From Scilla litardierei (lineage: Eukaryota > Streptophyta > Magnoliopsida > Asparagales > Asparagaceae), in NCBI GenBank assembly GCA_030789695.1, contig CM061138.1, positions 12,658,214-12,722,213 on the forward strand: 64,000 nt of DNA, given 5' to 3'. The notes under the pieces are model-generated. The model was given only the letters and a program-made list of their open reading frames with translations, was not told the origin of the DNA and searched no databases. Shown here piece after piece: positions 33,505 to 43,701 of this stretch. The translations under genes and the position numbers were made by a program. Every line of letters begins with the position of its first letter. Position 1 is the stretch's first letter.

Positions 33505-33785
33505 CGACTAGAATGAGAAAGAACCGACTAAAATCATTTTAAGTCGGTCGAGATCGGAATTTACCAAACAGTCCCTGGCACAACTAGTCGGTCACAGTTC
33601 AAGCACTGACCGACTAGATCATGATCTAGTCGGTCGGTCAATGAGCTTGAACCGACTAGTTGTAAACAGTGGCTGAAACCAAGATATACTGACAAGATTT
33701 AGTCGGTCTGCGTTCATGTACTGACCGACTAGATAACAATCTAGTCGGTCGGTCACTGAACATGAACCGACTGAAGAGTCAAAAA
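33505..33785 (-). repeat. Internal palindrome array between pol and env-like ORF
   Basis: Five or so arm pairs of the same TAGTCGGTC / GACCGACTA type as in the LTRs, with the same loop style. On the env-like ORF's strand it lies about 270-550 bp upstream of that ORF's start codon. The leader between them (33238-33500) carries several TAGGGTT/CCTAGGGT telo-box-like words and a pyrimidine-rich stretch, as in plant 5' untranslated regions. Confidence 0.85.
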
Positions 33786-34016
33786 TTTGAAAATCAAGTT
33801 CTCTCCATAATATGCTTGGACGATAAATCTCAAAACTCTCAATAAACATCCAAACTACCCCATTAATCATCGAAAAACAGAAATTTGACGATTACGCACA
33901 AATCGAACGAAAAATCAAGATATCACATAAAATTCCCGAAAAGTCCAATAATTCTAGCATGAATGAGATATTGCCAAATATAATAGCATGCGAAATTATT
34001 GAATGAAACATGAATC

Positions 34017-37000
34017 CTATATCTCGGATTCACCCATAATCCCCAATTCTCGACGCAACCGCACAAAGGAGTCCTCCTTTAGGGGTTTCGTGAAAATATC
34101 GGCGATTTGCTTTTGGGTTTCAACGTACACTAGAATGATGTCCTTTTTAGCAACATGATCATCTAAAAAGTGGTGTCGGACATCTATGTGTTTCGAACGG
34201 GAATGATGTACCGGGTTCTTGGAAAGACATATTGCACTTTGGTTGTCAACCATGATAGGGCAAGTATCACAATTTATACCAAAGTCTTTAAGTGTGTGTC
34301 TCATCCAAAGAACTTGAGCACACGCGGCACCGGCGGCAATATATTCCGCCTCGGTGGTTGAAAGTGAAACCGAATTTTGCTTCTTGGAAAACCAAGAGAC
34401 AAGAGAATTTCCTAGAAAATGGCAAGTGCCACTAGTACTTTTCCTGTCGGATTTGCATCCCGCATAATCAGCGTCACTGTATGAGACTAACTCATACGTG
34501 CTAGATTTCGGATATAGTAATCCAAAATCTAAAGCGTAACTTAGATAGCGAAAAATTCGCTTTACCGCTACTAAGTGAGACTCCTTAGGTTGAGACTGAT
34601 AACGAGCACATATACATACGGCAAACATAATATCGGGCCTACTTGCGGTAAGATAGAGTAAGCTACCTATCATACCTCGATATAAACGAATGTCTACATC
34701 CTTACCGCCCGTATCCTTGTCAAGATGCGTAGTCGTGCTCATTGGAGTCCTTTTCCCGGAGGCATTCTCCATTCCAAATCGCTTTAGCAACTCCACCGTG
34801 TACTTCGTTTGGTGGATGAAGATTGCATCGTTCAGTTGGCGAATTTGGAGGCCTAAGAAATATTTGAGTTCGCCCATGTGGCTCATCTCAAATTGTTCCT
34901 TCATAACATTAGAAAACTCTTCGCAAAGAGCGAAGTTAGTAGCACCGAAAATGATATCATCAACATAAATTTGAACTAATAAAATATCATTATTCGCATG
35001 CTTAATGAAAAGTGTTGAATCGGCTTCGCCCATTTTAAAATTCAAATCCAAAAGAAAATTCTTTAGGCGATCATACCAAGCTCGAGGAGCTTGTCTCAAA
35101 CCATAAAGAGCTTTCTTTAGTTTAAAAACGTGATTTGGAAATTTTTCATTTACGAAGCCCGGAGGTTGAGAAACGTAAACTTCCTCAACGACATCTCCGT
35201 TTAAAAATGCACTTTTAACATCCATTTGAAATAATTTAAAATTCTTATGGCATGCAAAAGACAAAAGTAATCTAATTGATTCTAATCTAGCTACCGGAGC
35301 GAAGGATTCTTCGAAATCAATACCTTCCTCTTGTCGATAGCCTTGAGCTACTAACCGGGCTTTGTTCCGGATGACGACTTGGTTTTCGTCGGTTTTGTTC
35401 TTGAAGATCCACTTTGTCCCTATGGCGGTGTGGTTCTTCGATGGCAATGGAACAAGCTCCCAAACTTCATTCCTCTCGAATTGAATGAGCTCCTCCTCCA
35501 TGGCTAAGATCCAAGCGCTATCTTCGCATGCTTCATTAATATTCTTTGGCTCTATTGATGAGGCAAAGGCACAATTTGCGAAGTGGTGGACTTGTGATCT
35601 CGTCTTGACACTATCTTGAATATTGCCAATGACTTGCTCATGGGGATGGTCACGAATGATATGAAGCCGTTTGGGAATACCTTGATCACTAGGAACATTC
35701 TCAACAACTTCATTAGTTGGGTTAGTCTCAATAGAATCAATAGAATCATTAGACTTAGAATTATCAAATGAATCACATAAAACATCCAAAGAATCATTAT
35801 CATTTGAAATTCTAGTTGGAACAAATCCTTCATTAAATGAGACATGAAGCGACTCCTCGATCGTTGAGGTTCGTTTGTTGAATATCCGGTAGGCTTTGCT
35901 ACGCGAAGAATATCCGACAAAAATCCCCTCATCGGATCTTGGATCGAATTTGTCCAAACTACCATATGTGTTCTTAATAAAACATTTCGAACCAAAAACA
36001 CGAAAATGTTTGACTTGAGGCAACCTACCAAACAACAATTCATAACAAGTTTGTTTAGTGCCGGGCCTCAAAAGTATTCTATTAAACACATAGCAAGCGG
36101 TGTGTACCGCTTCCGCCCAAAATTGATGGCCAAGTTGGCTATCATCAAGCATAGTGCGAGCACACTCCACTAGCGTCCTATTCTTTCTCTCAACTACACC
36201 ATTTTGAGGAGGTGCACGAGGGAAAGAGAAGGTGTGAGTAATACCAATTTCATCACATAATGTCTCAAAAGACTCATTCTCAAATTCACCTCCATGATCA
36301 CTACGAATAGTGACAATGGTGGTTCCTAAGAGATTTTGTACTTTCTTAACAAAAATTGTGAAGTTTTCAAAAGCTTCATTTTTATTACACAATGAAAATA
36401 CCCAAGTAAATCTTGAATAGTCATCTACGATGACAAGTCCATACCTTGCATTTCCTAAGGAAGCTACTCTAGTTGGCCCAAATAAATCTAGATGTAATAG
36501 CTCTAGTGGCCTTTTAGTAGAGATGCTTTTCTTAGGTTTAAATGAAGATTTAGGAAGCTTGCCGCGTTGACAACAATCACAAAAACTTTTCTTTTCGAAA
36601 ACAAGCTTCGGAAAACCTTTAATAGAATTCAATTTTGAAAGCTTATATAGTGTTCCAAAGTTCACATGTCCAAAGCGTCGATGCCATAAGTGTTGTTCAC
36701 TTGTGTTGGCAACGAGACATTGTTCATATGACTTAGGAAGATCCAAAATATAAATGTCTTTACGACGAGTTCCGGAAAATAATAATTTTTCATTATCCTT
36801 TCTCAAAATATGACACAATCCTTTCGCAAAGCTAACTTTGTAACCTTTGTCACAAAGTTGACTTATTGAAATAAGATTATGATTTAAACCACTAACAAGA
36901 TAAACATAACTAATTAATGGTTTAGAAGGGTTACCGACTTTACCAACACCTATGATGGTTCCGCTCTCGTTGCCCCCAAATACGACGCGGTTTCCATTCG

Positions 37001-37133
37001 CAATGGGAACCACTCCGGAGAGCAAACGAGCGTCACCCGTCATGTGTTTGGAGCACCCGCTATCGAGTATCCAATTCCCTTTGGAGCAAAATTTAAATTT
37101 GTTGCTCCTTCCCTTTTTCTTTTCCTTGAGTAC
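34017..37133 (-). CDS. Sirevirus pol (protease, integrase, reverse transcriptase, RNase H)
   Basis: Uninterrupted frame of 1038 codons from the possible splice acceptor at 37133 to the stop at 34017. Residues counted from 37133: protease active site [11 protein letters not shown] (about 23-33); GAG-pre-integrase [12 protein letters not shown] (148-159) and a zinc-binding HHCC region ending CDCCQRGK; integrase catalytic triad D216 (DLFGP), D279 (SDHGGE) and E315 (VVERKN); reverse transcriptase with [25 protein letters not shown] and YVDD (723-726); RNase H with [19 protein letters not shown] and DNQSAI. All catalytic residues are present. The order integrase before RT is that of copia elements. 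There is no ATG before the protease; pol must be made as part of a gag-pol product. The frame lies -1 relative to gag, and the gap contains stops, so the joining mechanism is unclear. Confidence 0.95.
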   Translation of the reverse strand, partial: VLKEKKKGRSNKFKFCSKGNWILDSGCSKHMTGDARLLSGVVPIANGNRVVFGGNESGTIIGVGKVGNPSKPLISYVYLVSGLNHNLISISQLCDKGYKVSFAKGLCHILRKDNEKLLFSGTRRKDIYILDLPKSYEQCLVANTSEQHLWHRRFGHVNFGTLYKLSKLNSIKGFPKLVFEKKSFCDCCQRGKLPKSSFKPKKSISTKRPLELLHLDLFGPTRVASLGNARYGLVIVDDYSRFTWVFSLCNKNEAFENFTIFVKKVQNLLGTTIVTIRSDHGGEFENESFETLCDEIGITHTFSFPRAPPQNGVVERKNRTLVECARTMLDDSQLGHQFWAEAVHTACYVFNRILLRPGTKQTCYELLFGRLPQVKHFRVFGSKCFIKNTYGSLDKFDPRSDEGIFVGYSSRSKAYRIFNKRTSTIEESLHVSFNEGFVPTRISNDNDSLDVLCDSFDNSKSNDSIDSIETNPTNEVVENVPSDQGIPKRLHIIRDHPHEQVIGNIQDSVKTRSQVHHFANCAFASSIEPKNINEACEDSAWILAMEEELIQFERNEVWELVPLPSKNHTAIGTKWIFKNKTDENQVVIRNKARLVAQGYRQEEGIDFEESFAPVARLESIRLLLSFACHKNFKLFQMDVKSAFLNGDVVEEVYVSQPPGFVNEKFPNHVFKLKKALYGLRQAPRAWYDRLKNFLLDLNFKMGEADSTLFIKHANNDILLVQIYVDDIIFGATNFALCEEFSNVMKEQFEMSHMGELKYFLGLQIRQLNDAIFIHQTKYTVELLKRFGMENASGKRTPMSTTTHLDKDTGGKDVDIRLYRGMIGSLLYLTASRPDIMFAVCICARYQSQPKESHLVAVKRIFRYLSYALDFGLLYPKSSTYELVSYSDADYAGCKSDRKSTSGTCHFLGNSLVSWFSKKQNSVSLSTTEAEYIAAGAACAQVLWMRHTLKDFGINCDTCPIMVDNQSAICLSKNPVHHSRSKHIDVRHHFLDDHVAKKDIILVYVETQKQIADIFTKPLKEDSFVRLRRELGIMGESEI

Positions 37134-37192
37134 CTAAAGATAGATAAGTTCATATCATGGTACCCAAGGTCATTGGGTCCAAGGGATTAGAC
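37134..37192 (-). other. Candidate 59-nt intron joining gag to pol
   Basis: Begins CCAAAG|GTCTAATCC and ends CTATCTTTAG|GTACTC in element orientation. It contains the gag stop codon, and its length (not a multiple of three) is exactly what is needed so that removal puts the gag codon AAG in frame with the pol codons GTA CTC AAG. Both GT and AG ends are present and the 3' part is pyrimidine/T-rich. At 59 nt it is at the lower limit for plant introns; a small insertion or indel is the alternative. Confidence 0.4.
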
Positions 37193-39427
37193 CTTTGGAA
37201 GCCAAGTCCAAGTGGACTTAGACTTCCCCACATAATTCTTACTATGCACAACATCCGAAAAATAAGCATTCATGTATATTTGCTTTTCGTCCATGCTTGT
37301 GTCCTTTGGGCTCCAAATGGTGAAAATTTTGGGAGCCATCATCCTATTGGGTGCATGCATGCTACGTTGATTTCTACGTGATGCATGTAGTGGATAGGCA
37401 TACGGGACATGATGGAATGGTGCACGACGAGAATTATTCATATGATGAGGTGGGTGTACATATGCATGTGTGGAAACACGTGCGTGAGGGTGTCTCACTT
37501 GGTGTGCACGTGCCCGAGAATGTGTTGCATAAAAATCATCATATGTGTGAGATGGTGGAGTAGGACGTGTGTTCCTACGTGGCATGGTATTGGTGTACAT
37601 GTAAGCATGCCCCTTCTTTGGAGGTCCACCCAAAGTGGGTTTCTTTCCGAAAGAGGGTGTGGACGAGGTGGAAGCACCATTGGTAGATGAACTACCAATA
37701 GAGTGTTTGCTCCCACTCGTTGAGGCTTCGGAAGTTGGCCTAACAAAAGTAGTGACCGACTTGGATGAATTTCCCATCATATACCCCAAGCCAATGTGGT
37801 GTTTGGCCGGAAGTAAATCTTTTAGGATATTATCCAAATGGCCCTTACCTTTGTTGAATTCGTTGATTCGGCCCAATGTGTTCTCATATTTCTCTTTGAG
37901 AGAACGCAAAGAAGTATCCAAAGTGGATATTTGCGAAGTGAGCACATAAACACGAGATTTAAGATTCTCGTTCTCAATACTCAAAGTCGAGTTTTGAGAA
38001 GTTAAATCCGCTATCTCATGTTCTTCCGCATCCTCAATGCTAGCATGTTCAAGTTTAGATTTGAGATTCACAATCTCATTTCTTAACTCTTCAACAACGG
38101 TGTCGTTGTTGGTGATGATAGTCTTAGGCGATGTTTGAATGCTAGCTAGGTCATCTTTTACCTTAGTATATCTATTTACTAACTTAGTATATTTTGACCA
38201 AAGTTGAGTGTTAGCATCCCTAAGATCATCCATCGTTACCTCATCGCTTTCTTTATCACTATCATCGGAAGAGGAGGATCCTTGATCGTTCTCCTCTCTT
38301 GCCATGAAGCATATGTGCGCTTGCTCCACTTGCTCATCGTCCGACTCTCCGCTTGAGGAATCCTCGGAGTCGGTGAAGGTAGCTCCGACAAGTCCCTTAT
38401 TGTTTCCTTTCGTGTACTTCTTGGACTTGTCATACTTTGGTGCCTTCCACTTCTCCTTTTGCTTGTTTTGAGGACAATCCGCTTTGATGTGTCCTGGCTT
38501 ATTGCATTTAAAGCACAAAGGTGGAGAGGCGTTAGTAGAAGTAAACTTAGATTTTTGTTTGAAGTTACCCTTTCGGAAGAAACGGTTGAACTTCTTGGCC
38601 ATGAGTGCCATGGACTCCAAGTCCAACTCGTTTTCCGATTCTTCATCATCGGTAGAGGTGGATGAAGCCGCCTTGAATGCAATCGCCTTTTTCTTAGGCG
38701 CATCTAGGTTCAAATATGACTTCATCTTTTCTTGTAGCTTCACCTTGCTATCTTTGCGTACCTCGTATGACATCAAGGTACCCATTAGTTGAACTACGGT
38801 ATATTTGTCCATGTCATTACCTTCCTCAATGGCGAAGGTACGTTTTTCCCAAGAAGAGGGAAGTCCTTCAATAAGCTTTAAGCACTTCTCCTTTTGAGTG
38901 TAGATCTTGCCGAGGGCTTCTAACTCGTTTATTATGTCAACGAAACGAGCGTAATATTCTTTCATCTTCTCGCCCTGTTGCATATGAAACATTTCGTAAT
39001 CTTTGGTTACGACCACGAGTTTAGAGTCTCTTACCCTACTCGTCCCTTCATGTAGAATGAGGAGGGAGTTCCAAATTTGATATGCACTCTTACATGTGCA
39101 TATCTTATTGAAATCCTCGGGCTCCAATGCACATTGCAAGGCGTTCATTGCCTTGGCATTGCTTACCTCCGCGGCGATCTCCGCGGTAGTCCATTTCTCA
39201 AAATCTTCTTCTTCGGGTTCAATATACTCCTTCATTGTAGTTCTCCATAAAGATGCACTTCGGAGGAAGGTTTCCATCCGACACTTCCAGTACCCGTAGT
39301 TGGTACCGTTGAAGAATGGAGGCCTCGTAGAGGAATGTCCTTCCATCACGGAAGATGCTCCTTCACGGTTCCTGAAGGTGTCATAGTTGGAAGGTGGACG
39401 CACGGTCTTGTTGTCGTTGGCAGACAT
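37187..39427 (-). CDS. Sirevirus gag
   Basis: Open frame of 746 codons starting MSANDNKTVRPP only about 10 bp inside the primer-binding site and ending WTWLPKV at a TAA. It has the copia gag domain (UBN2-like), with FFNGTNYGYWKCRM near residue 39, WNSLLILHEGTS near 120 and ALGKIYTQKEKCLKLIEGLP near 190; a zinc knuckle CFKCNKPGHIKADC around residues 305-318; acidic stretches after it; and coiled-coil-like heptads (TQLWSKYTKLVNRYTKVKDD and LRNEIVNLKSKLEHA). The basic, His-rich C-terminal region precedes the stop. Gag forms the particle and packages element RNA. Fully open, consistent with a recent insertion. Confidence 0.95.
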   Translation of the reverse strand: MSANDNKTVRPPSNYDTFRNREGASSVMEGHSSTRPPFFNGTNYGYWKCRMETFLRSASLWRTTMKEYIEPEEEDFEKWTTAEIAAEVSNAKAMNALQCALEPEDFNKICTCKSAYQIWNSLLILHEGTSRVRDSKLVVVTKDYEMFHMQQGEKMKEYYARFVDIINELEALGKIYTQKEKCLKLIEGLPSSWEKRTFAIEEGNDMDKYTVVQLMGTLMSYEVRKDSKVKLQEKMKSYLNLDAPKKKAIAFKAASSTSTDDEESENELDLESMALMAKKFNRFFRKGNFKQKSKFTSTNASPPLCFKCNKPGHIKADCPQNKQKEKWKAPKYDKSKKYTKGNNKGLVGATFTDSEDSSSGESDDEQVEQAHICFMAREENDQGSSSSDDSDKESDEVTMDDLRDANTQLWSKYTKLVNRYTKVKDDLASIQTSPKTIITNNDTVVEELRNEIVNLKSKLEHASIEDAEEHEIADLTSQNSTLSIENENLKSRVYVLTSQISTLDTSLRSLKEKYENTLGRINEFNKGKGHLDNILKDLLPAKHHIGLGYMMGNSSKSVTTFVRPTSEASTSGSKHSIGSSSTNGASTSSTPSFGKKPTLGGPPKKGHAYMYTNTMPRRNTRPTPPSHTYDDFYATHSRARAHQVRHPHARVSTHAYVHPPHHMNNSRRAPFHHVPYAYPLHASRRNQRSMHAPNRMMAPKIFTIWSPKDTSMDEKQIYMNAYFSDVVHSKNYVGKSKSTWTWLPKV

Positions 39428-39437
39428 AGCTGAGTAT

Positions 39438-39452
39438 CTGGCTCTGATACCA
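39438..39452 (-). promoter_or_regulatory. Primer-binding site (initiator-Met tRNA)
   Basis: In element orientation TGGTATCAGAGCCAG, two bases inside the 5' LTR end. It primes minus-strand DNA synthesis and fixes the element's strand. Confidence 0.95.
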
Positions 39453-40191
39453 AATGTAATGCCCTACCAGCTACTGCACAAGTACTAGAGGGGGGGTGAA
39501 TAGTACTTTAAAATAATAAGGCGTATAATTCCAAATTAAATTGCACACAACTACCAAATCAATTTGCGGAAGCTTAAATTGAATGACAACAATGAAATTA
39601 ACAATGCTAACAAACGAAGTTAATGGGTTCGGATCCACCCAAGTCTCCCCGACTTGTTCCCGGTGATCCTACGTCCCAACCACCCGGATCCCCTCCGGAT
39701 ACTTGAGTTAGAAACCCTAACTCAAGATTTCCACTATGAATATCTTGTGAAAAACCTTCACAAGATCAAATCATACATGCAATGGCAAAGTGAATCCCAC
39801 AACCCGGGATCACAACTTTCTCTCACAACCGAGAGAGCCAATAAGCAATATAAAGAGTTTATATGAAATAAATACTCTTACCACAAAATCCTATACCTTG
39901 AGTTTTTCTTACCCAATAGGTGGAATGAAGGATTTGAGGAAGATGAAGTCACCAAGCCCTAGCACCAAGGAAATGAGCAGCAATGGGTGCCTAGGGAAGA
40001 GTTGGAGACTTGGATCAAGCAATAGCTTGAAGAGCTCACCAAGAACAAGCTTCTCTCTAGATCTAGAAATGAGAGAGAATGGGTTTCTTGTGAGGAAGAG
40101 AGCTTTAGATTTGAGGGAGAATAGCTATCTCTTTAGAACTCTATGAATCTCTTAATGGCAGCTCTCTCCTAGGTAGAAATGACCTAGGTTC

Positions 40192-40200
40192 GTATTTATA
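40192..40200 (-). promoter_or_regulatory. LTR TATA box
   Basis: TATAAATAC in element orientation, immediately downstream of the palindrome array and about 1 kb from the LTR start; the likely core promoter for the genomic RNA. Confidence 0.7.
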
Positions 40201-40255
40201 GGGTCCCATAAAAACAAGTTAGGTCAATCTCCAACGGAAAGAAATCTGTGTGAAT

Positions 40256-40795
40256 TAGTCGGTCAAAGAACATTCACTGACCGACTAGTTCATCAACTAG
40301 TCGGTCAGTCACAAAGCATAGACCGACTAAGAGCAGAACTGAGAAGAGATAGAATTTCAGACCTAGAAAACTAGTCGATCCAAGAACACTGTCTGACCGA
40401 CTAGTTTCACAACTAGTCGGTCATCCAATGAACGTAGACCGACTAAGAGGCAAAACAACATAGTCTGAAGGCAAATTTACTTAGTCGGTCCAAGAACAAA
40501 AGTTGACCGACTAGACTGTCAACTAGTCGGTCATCAAATGTTCTTAGACCGACTAACGGTAAACAGTAGCTTAGGAGAAATTTGGCATGTACAGTAAATC
40601 ACAACTAGTCGGTCAAAGAAGCATCACTGACCGACTAGTTCACAAACTAGTCGGTCGGTGAGTCAACGTAGACCGACTAACTGTAAACAGTAAAGAACAA
40701 AGATTTAACTGACTGAAACTAGTCGGTCCAAGAACAGTGGCCGACCGACTAGATCACCATCTAGTCGGTCAGTACTTGTTCTTGTACCAACTAAC
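40256..40795 (-). repeat. Palindrome array in U3 of the 5' LTR
   Basis: Same array as in the 3' LTR, with one visible difference (40328). Arms TAGTCGGTC / GACCGACTA pair within each unit; the unit nearest the TATA box ends about 55 bp from it. Confidence 0.9.
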
Positions 40796-41200
40796 ATGCA
40801 CAACAAAGTCCGAATCGAAGCGCGACGCTTCGAGGAAGATAGAGTGAACTTGTGCAAGAATCCTAGAGCTACGAAATGAGCGAAATGAAGATAGAAACGT
40901 AAGATATACTCAAGGCTTAACATTCTATCAATCGAAACTAAAAGACTATAAATAAAACCTTAATAAACGGTCTTTGAGAGCTTCGATTGAATCTTCATTA
41001 CTTCCAAAGCGTTGTAAGAGTTTCAACGAAGCTTTAGGCTTGAATACGAGATTTTGGAAGTGTTGAGATGTCGCTTTGAATATTCTCGTGAAATTGGCGA
41101 CGATCTCCAATACTGCGCTCACAAATTGTAAGTTCATGAATTATTTATGTTTGCTCATCATCCAAAACCAAATCCGGGGAGTCCAATATTCAACATAAAT

Positions 41201-42430
41201 GCATTGTCAGGTTTGAATGCACAGTCTCTACTATGTTGGTAGTGGCATTCCTAAAGTGCATGCTTTTATCTACCCATGCAGAGACAAATTTCTCTTTGTA
41301 CTTGTTTAACCATGCACCCTTCACATAATCGAGAGCTTCCTGTTTTCCTACAAATTTACTAACGAAGACAAAGAGATTATGCTAGTACTCCTTCTCGGTA
41401 TGTGCCATCACTAACGAGGTCCAACTATAGATAAAGGCATCCCCTAAATCATTCGTTTCAAAATATTTTTTTGTAATTTCTAATACATTTCTTGAAATGT
41501 GCCATCTGCACACATGATTTTGAGTCCGAGGGAAGACATGATATATAGCATTAATCAAGCTATCTCTCTGTCACCATCACACAAGGCATCATCCACCCCA
41601 TGGAGCAAGTCACGTAACTTTTCTAATGCCCATGTGTAGGTAACCTCCCGCTCGTCCACCATAAAAACAAATGCAGCTAAAAATGTTTTCTAAGTTGATG
41701 TTACGCCAACTATCCCCAACAACGGAAGTCGATAACTATTTGTCTTCTAGGTACAATCCATAATCAATACTTCTGGAAAAGCATGAACTAAATCCACAGA
41801 TGTTGGATGTGCAAAAAATAAGTTCCTCAACCATGAAGTTGTCCCATCTGAAGAATGCATCTCAATGTAGTTACTTTTTTAAGTTCTTCATAAGTTGTTG
41901 CATTCGAGATCTTCCACTCATTTTAGTGACTTTATAACAATGCCATGCATTATAAATAGTTCTTATAGGGGATACATTACGTTCATCCTTATACTTCAAC
42001 ATAGTTAGAATTTCTTTAGGTCATATCTGAGCCACAGACATATCTATCAACACTTCAAGCTCTTTATTGCGTAACCTTCCAGCAAATGAGTGTCCCTCTA
42101 AATGCTTTATAGCTGAATTGTTATACGTTACACATACAATCATTACTTGCCAATCATCACCCGTTTGTAACTTTTTCTCTTTCAAATAAAATGGACATTC
42201 ACACTTCTTAGTTTCATGAGAAACCCGACTCTTCCCGTTGGATTTTCCAAATGGACCACAATAACTACCACTTCTTTCACATGCAAAATAGAGCCTCGGT
42301 TTTTTACCCAGTTTGGCATTTTGTGAACACTTTAGTGTAATGATAAGTATATGGGTGTTTCCGACATCTCATACACAGTCAAGAATTTCTTGTCGACTTG
42401 AAAATACGGTGTCGGTTGTAAAAGCCTATG
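41201..42430 (-). pseudogene. MULE transposase, 5' half (FAR1/MURA-like)
   Basis: Minus-strand pieces in shifting frames match Mutator-like/FAR1-type transposase: MIVCVTYNNSAIKHLEGH (about 42150), a FAR1-like RLRNKELEVLIDMSVAQI and MQQLMKNL, then the MULE catalytic domain with SINAIYHVFPRTQNHVCRWHI (about 41560-41500) and finally WLNKYKEKFVSAWVDKSMHF (about 41310-41250) just before the Sirevirus. Many stops and shifts. The coding order continues on the other side of the Sirevirus (28806 downwards), showing that the retroelement split it. Confidence 0.75.
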
Positions 42431-43500
42431 TGTAGTCAATAACAATCGGTTCTACAAAACACAAGCATTATTCTGAAGAAAAAAGCAATAAATGAGATTG
42501 GTCAATAGATGTAAAATAACATGGGAAACTTAAATAAACCAAAAAACTATATCAGGATGGCCACATAATTTAATAAATTAATAAAAATAGAAAGGGCTAA
42601 AACCTGCATTGAAAACAAATAAGAACAAAAAGTAATAATTTTGATTTGAGGTACGTGCCCAGCTGTCAGTTTTTCGGAAGCAATTTAGATGCCTGTAGAA
42701 AACGTGAACAGATAAACAATTGTGAACAGAGAACAAATCCTATTAAATACTTCCACATATAAATTGTTAAACAATTATGAACAGAGAAACAAATCTTATT
42801 AAGTAATTGTAATCAAAATTAATTCCCAAACTACTTCCATGGAGCATAGACGTTCTTGATGAGGCAAAAAATTAAGTTGGCAATGCAGGGTTAAGAATAT
42901 GGGAAATTATATTAACCATGAGACATTATGGTGAAGAACCGTGAGTTAAGATTAAATTTAAGTTTAGTTATCACTATTTATAAGTTTGGTTATTACAGAG
43001 AATACACAATTGTGACGGTTTAACCAAACTTAAATATAACTCACGAAATTGCGACGGTTTAACCAAACTTAAATTTAAACTTAAATTGATAAAAAAATCT
43101 AAAATTGAGTGCTGTTAGATGTCATATGAAATTGATAACCCTACATCATTCGAAAACATGCGTACTGAGTAATGTTGCACCACAACATCACAAGAAATTA
43201 TCTACAGAAAAGTTTAAGTATCAAAACCATCTTTATTTTTCTGATTAGTGTATAAACTGAAGTTTAAGATATTATTGGAAGTGGTGATAGTTGCACTCAT
43301 TTGAAATTAATATAGGAATTTAATAAAAACCCTACTTCGTTTGAAATTGATAAGATAGTTCTGGCAGCAGGCCGGGCCGGGCTTCCAGCCAGGTCAACTC
43401 TCACGGGCCCAGGCCGAGTCGGTCCGTTAATCGGGCCGGCCGGACCGGGCCCGGGCCCGCTTGCATTTTGGTGACCTTGAGCTCCGAATGACCCAAGCCC
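42431..43500. other. Spacer between MULE pseudogene and superoxide dismutase gene
   Basis: AT-rich. 43010-43080 has a short tandem duplication of GCGACGGTTTAACCAAACTTAAAT. 43370-43465 is a GC-rich patch of GGCCGGGCCGGGC words like those in the hAT-like element at 21522-22233 and may be a remnant of that family. No gene. Confidence 0.4.
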
Positions 43501-43620
43501 AACAATGCATAAAGAGGTAAACGGTCAAGTGACCTCAGGAACCTTCAAGAAGCGCAGAACCCTTCACAGGTTCTCTCTGGCTCCAGTCTCCAGTCTGGGG
43601 AGTGCAGCGAGAGGGTGTCA

Positions 43621-43628
43621 ATATAAAA
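43621..43628 (+). promoter_or_regulatory. Putative TATA box of the superoxide dismutase gene
   Basis: ATATAAAA about 75 bp upstream of the start codon, followed by a pyrimidine-rich leader. No other TATA candidate lies closer to the ATG. Confidence 0.5.
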
Positions 43629-43701
43629 ACCTCATCTTATCTCATAGCTGGCCTCGTCATCATAATCGTAATCACCACTTTTTTTTAATTTTCTGCGGTC
43701 G

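Larger units (their letters stand above)
28807..41195 (-). mobile_element. Complete Sirevirus (Ty1/copia, Maximus/SIRE lineage), 12.4 kb, TSD TAAAT
   Basis: Minus-strand element with two 1741-bp LTRs (39455-41195 and 28807-30547), an initiator-Met primer-binding site, gag, pol in copia order (protease-integrase-RT-RNase H), an env-like ORF and polypurine tracts. Flanked by perfect TAAAT duplications (28802-28806 and 41196-41200). Only two LTR differences were seen by eye (G/A at 29680 against 40328 and C/T near 30372 against 41020), so insertion is very recent. It landed inside a MULE transposase pseudogene. The env-like ORF, multiplied polypurine tracts and palindrome-rich LTR promoter region are Sirevirus hallmarks. 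It is the best candidate in the window for an element that was active recently. Confidence 0.97.
39455..41195 (-). repeat. Sirevirus 5' LTR
   Basis: 1741 bp, next to the primer-binding site. Contains the promoter (TATA box 40192-40200 on the minus strand) and the palindrome array (40256-40795). Nearly identical to 28807-30547. Confidence 0.97.

Noticed and set aside
37409..37690. Plus-strand frames opposite Sirevirus gag
   Set aside because: Antisense to the intact gag frame; no domain.
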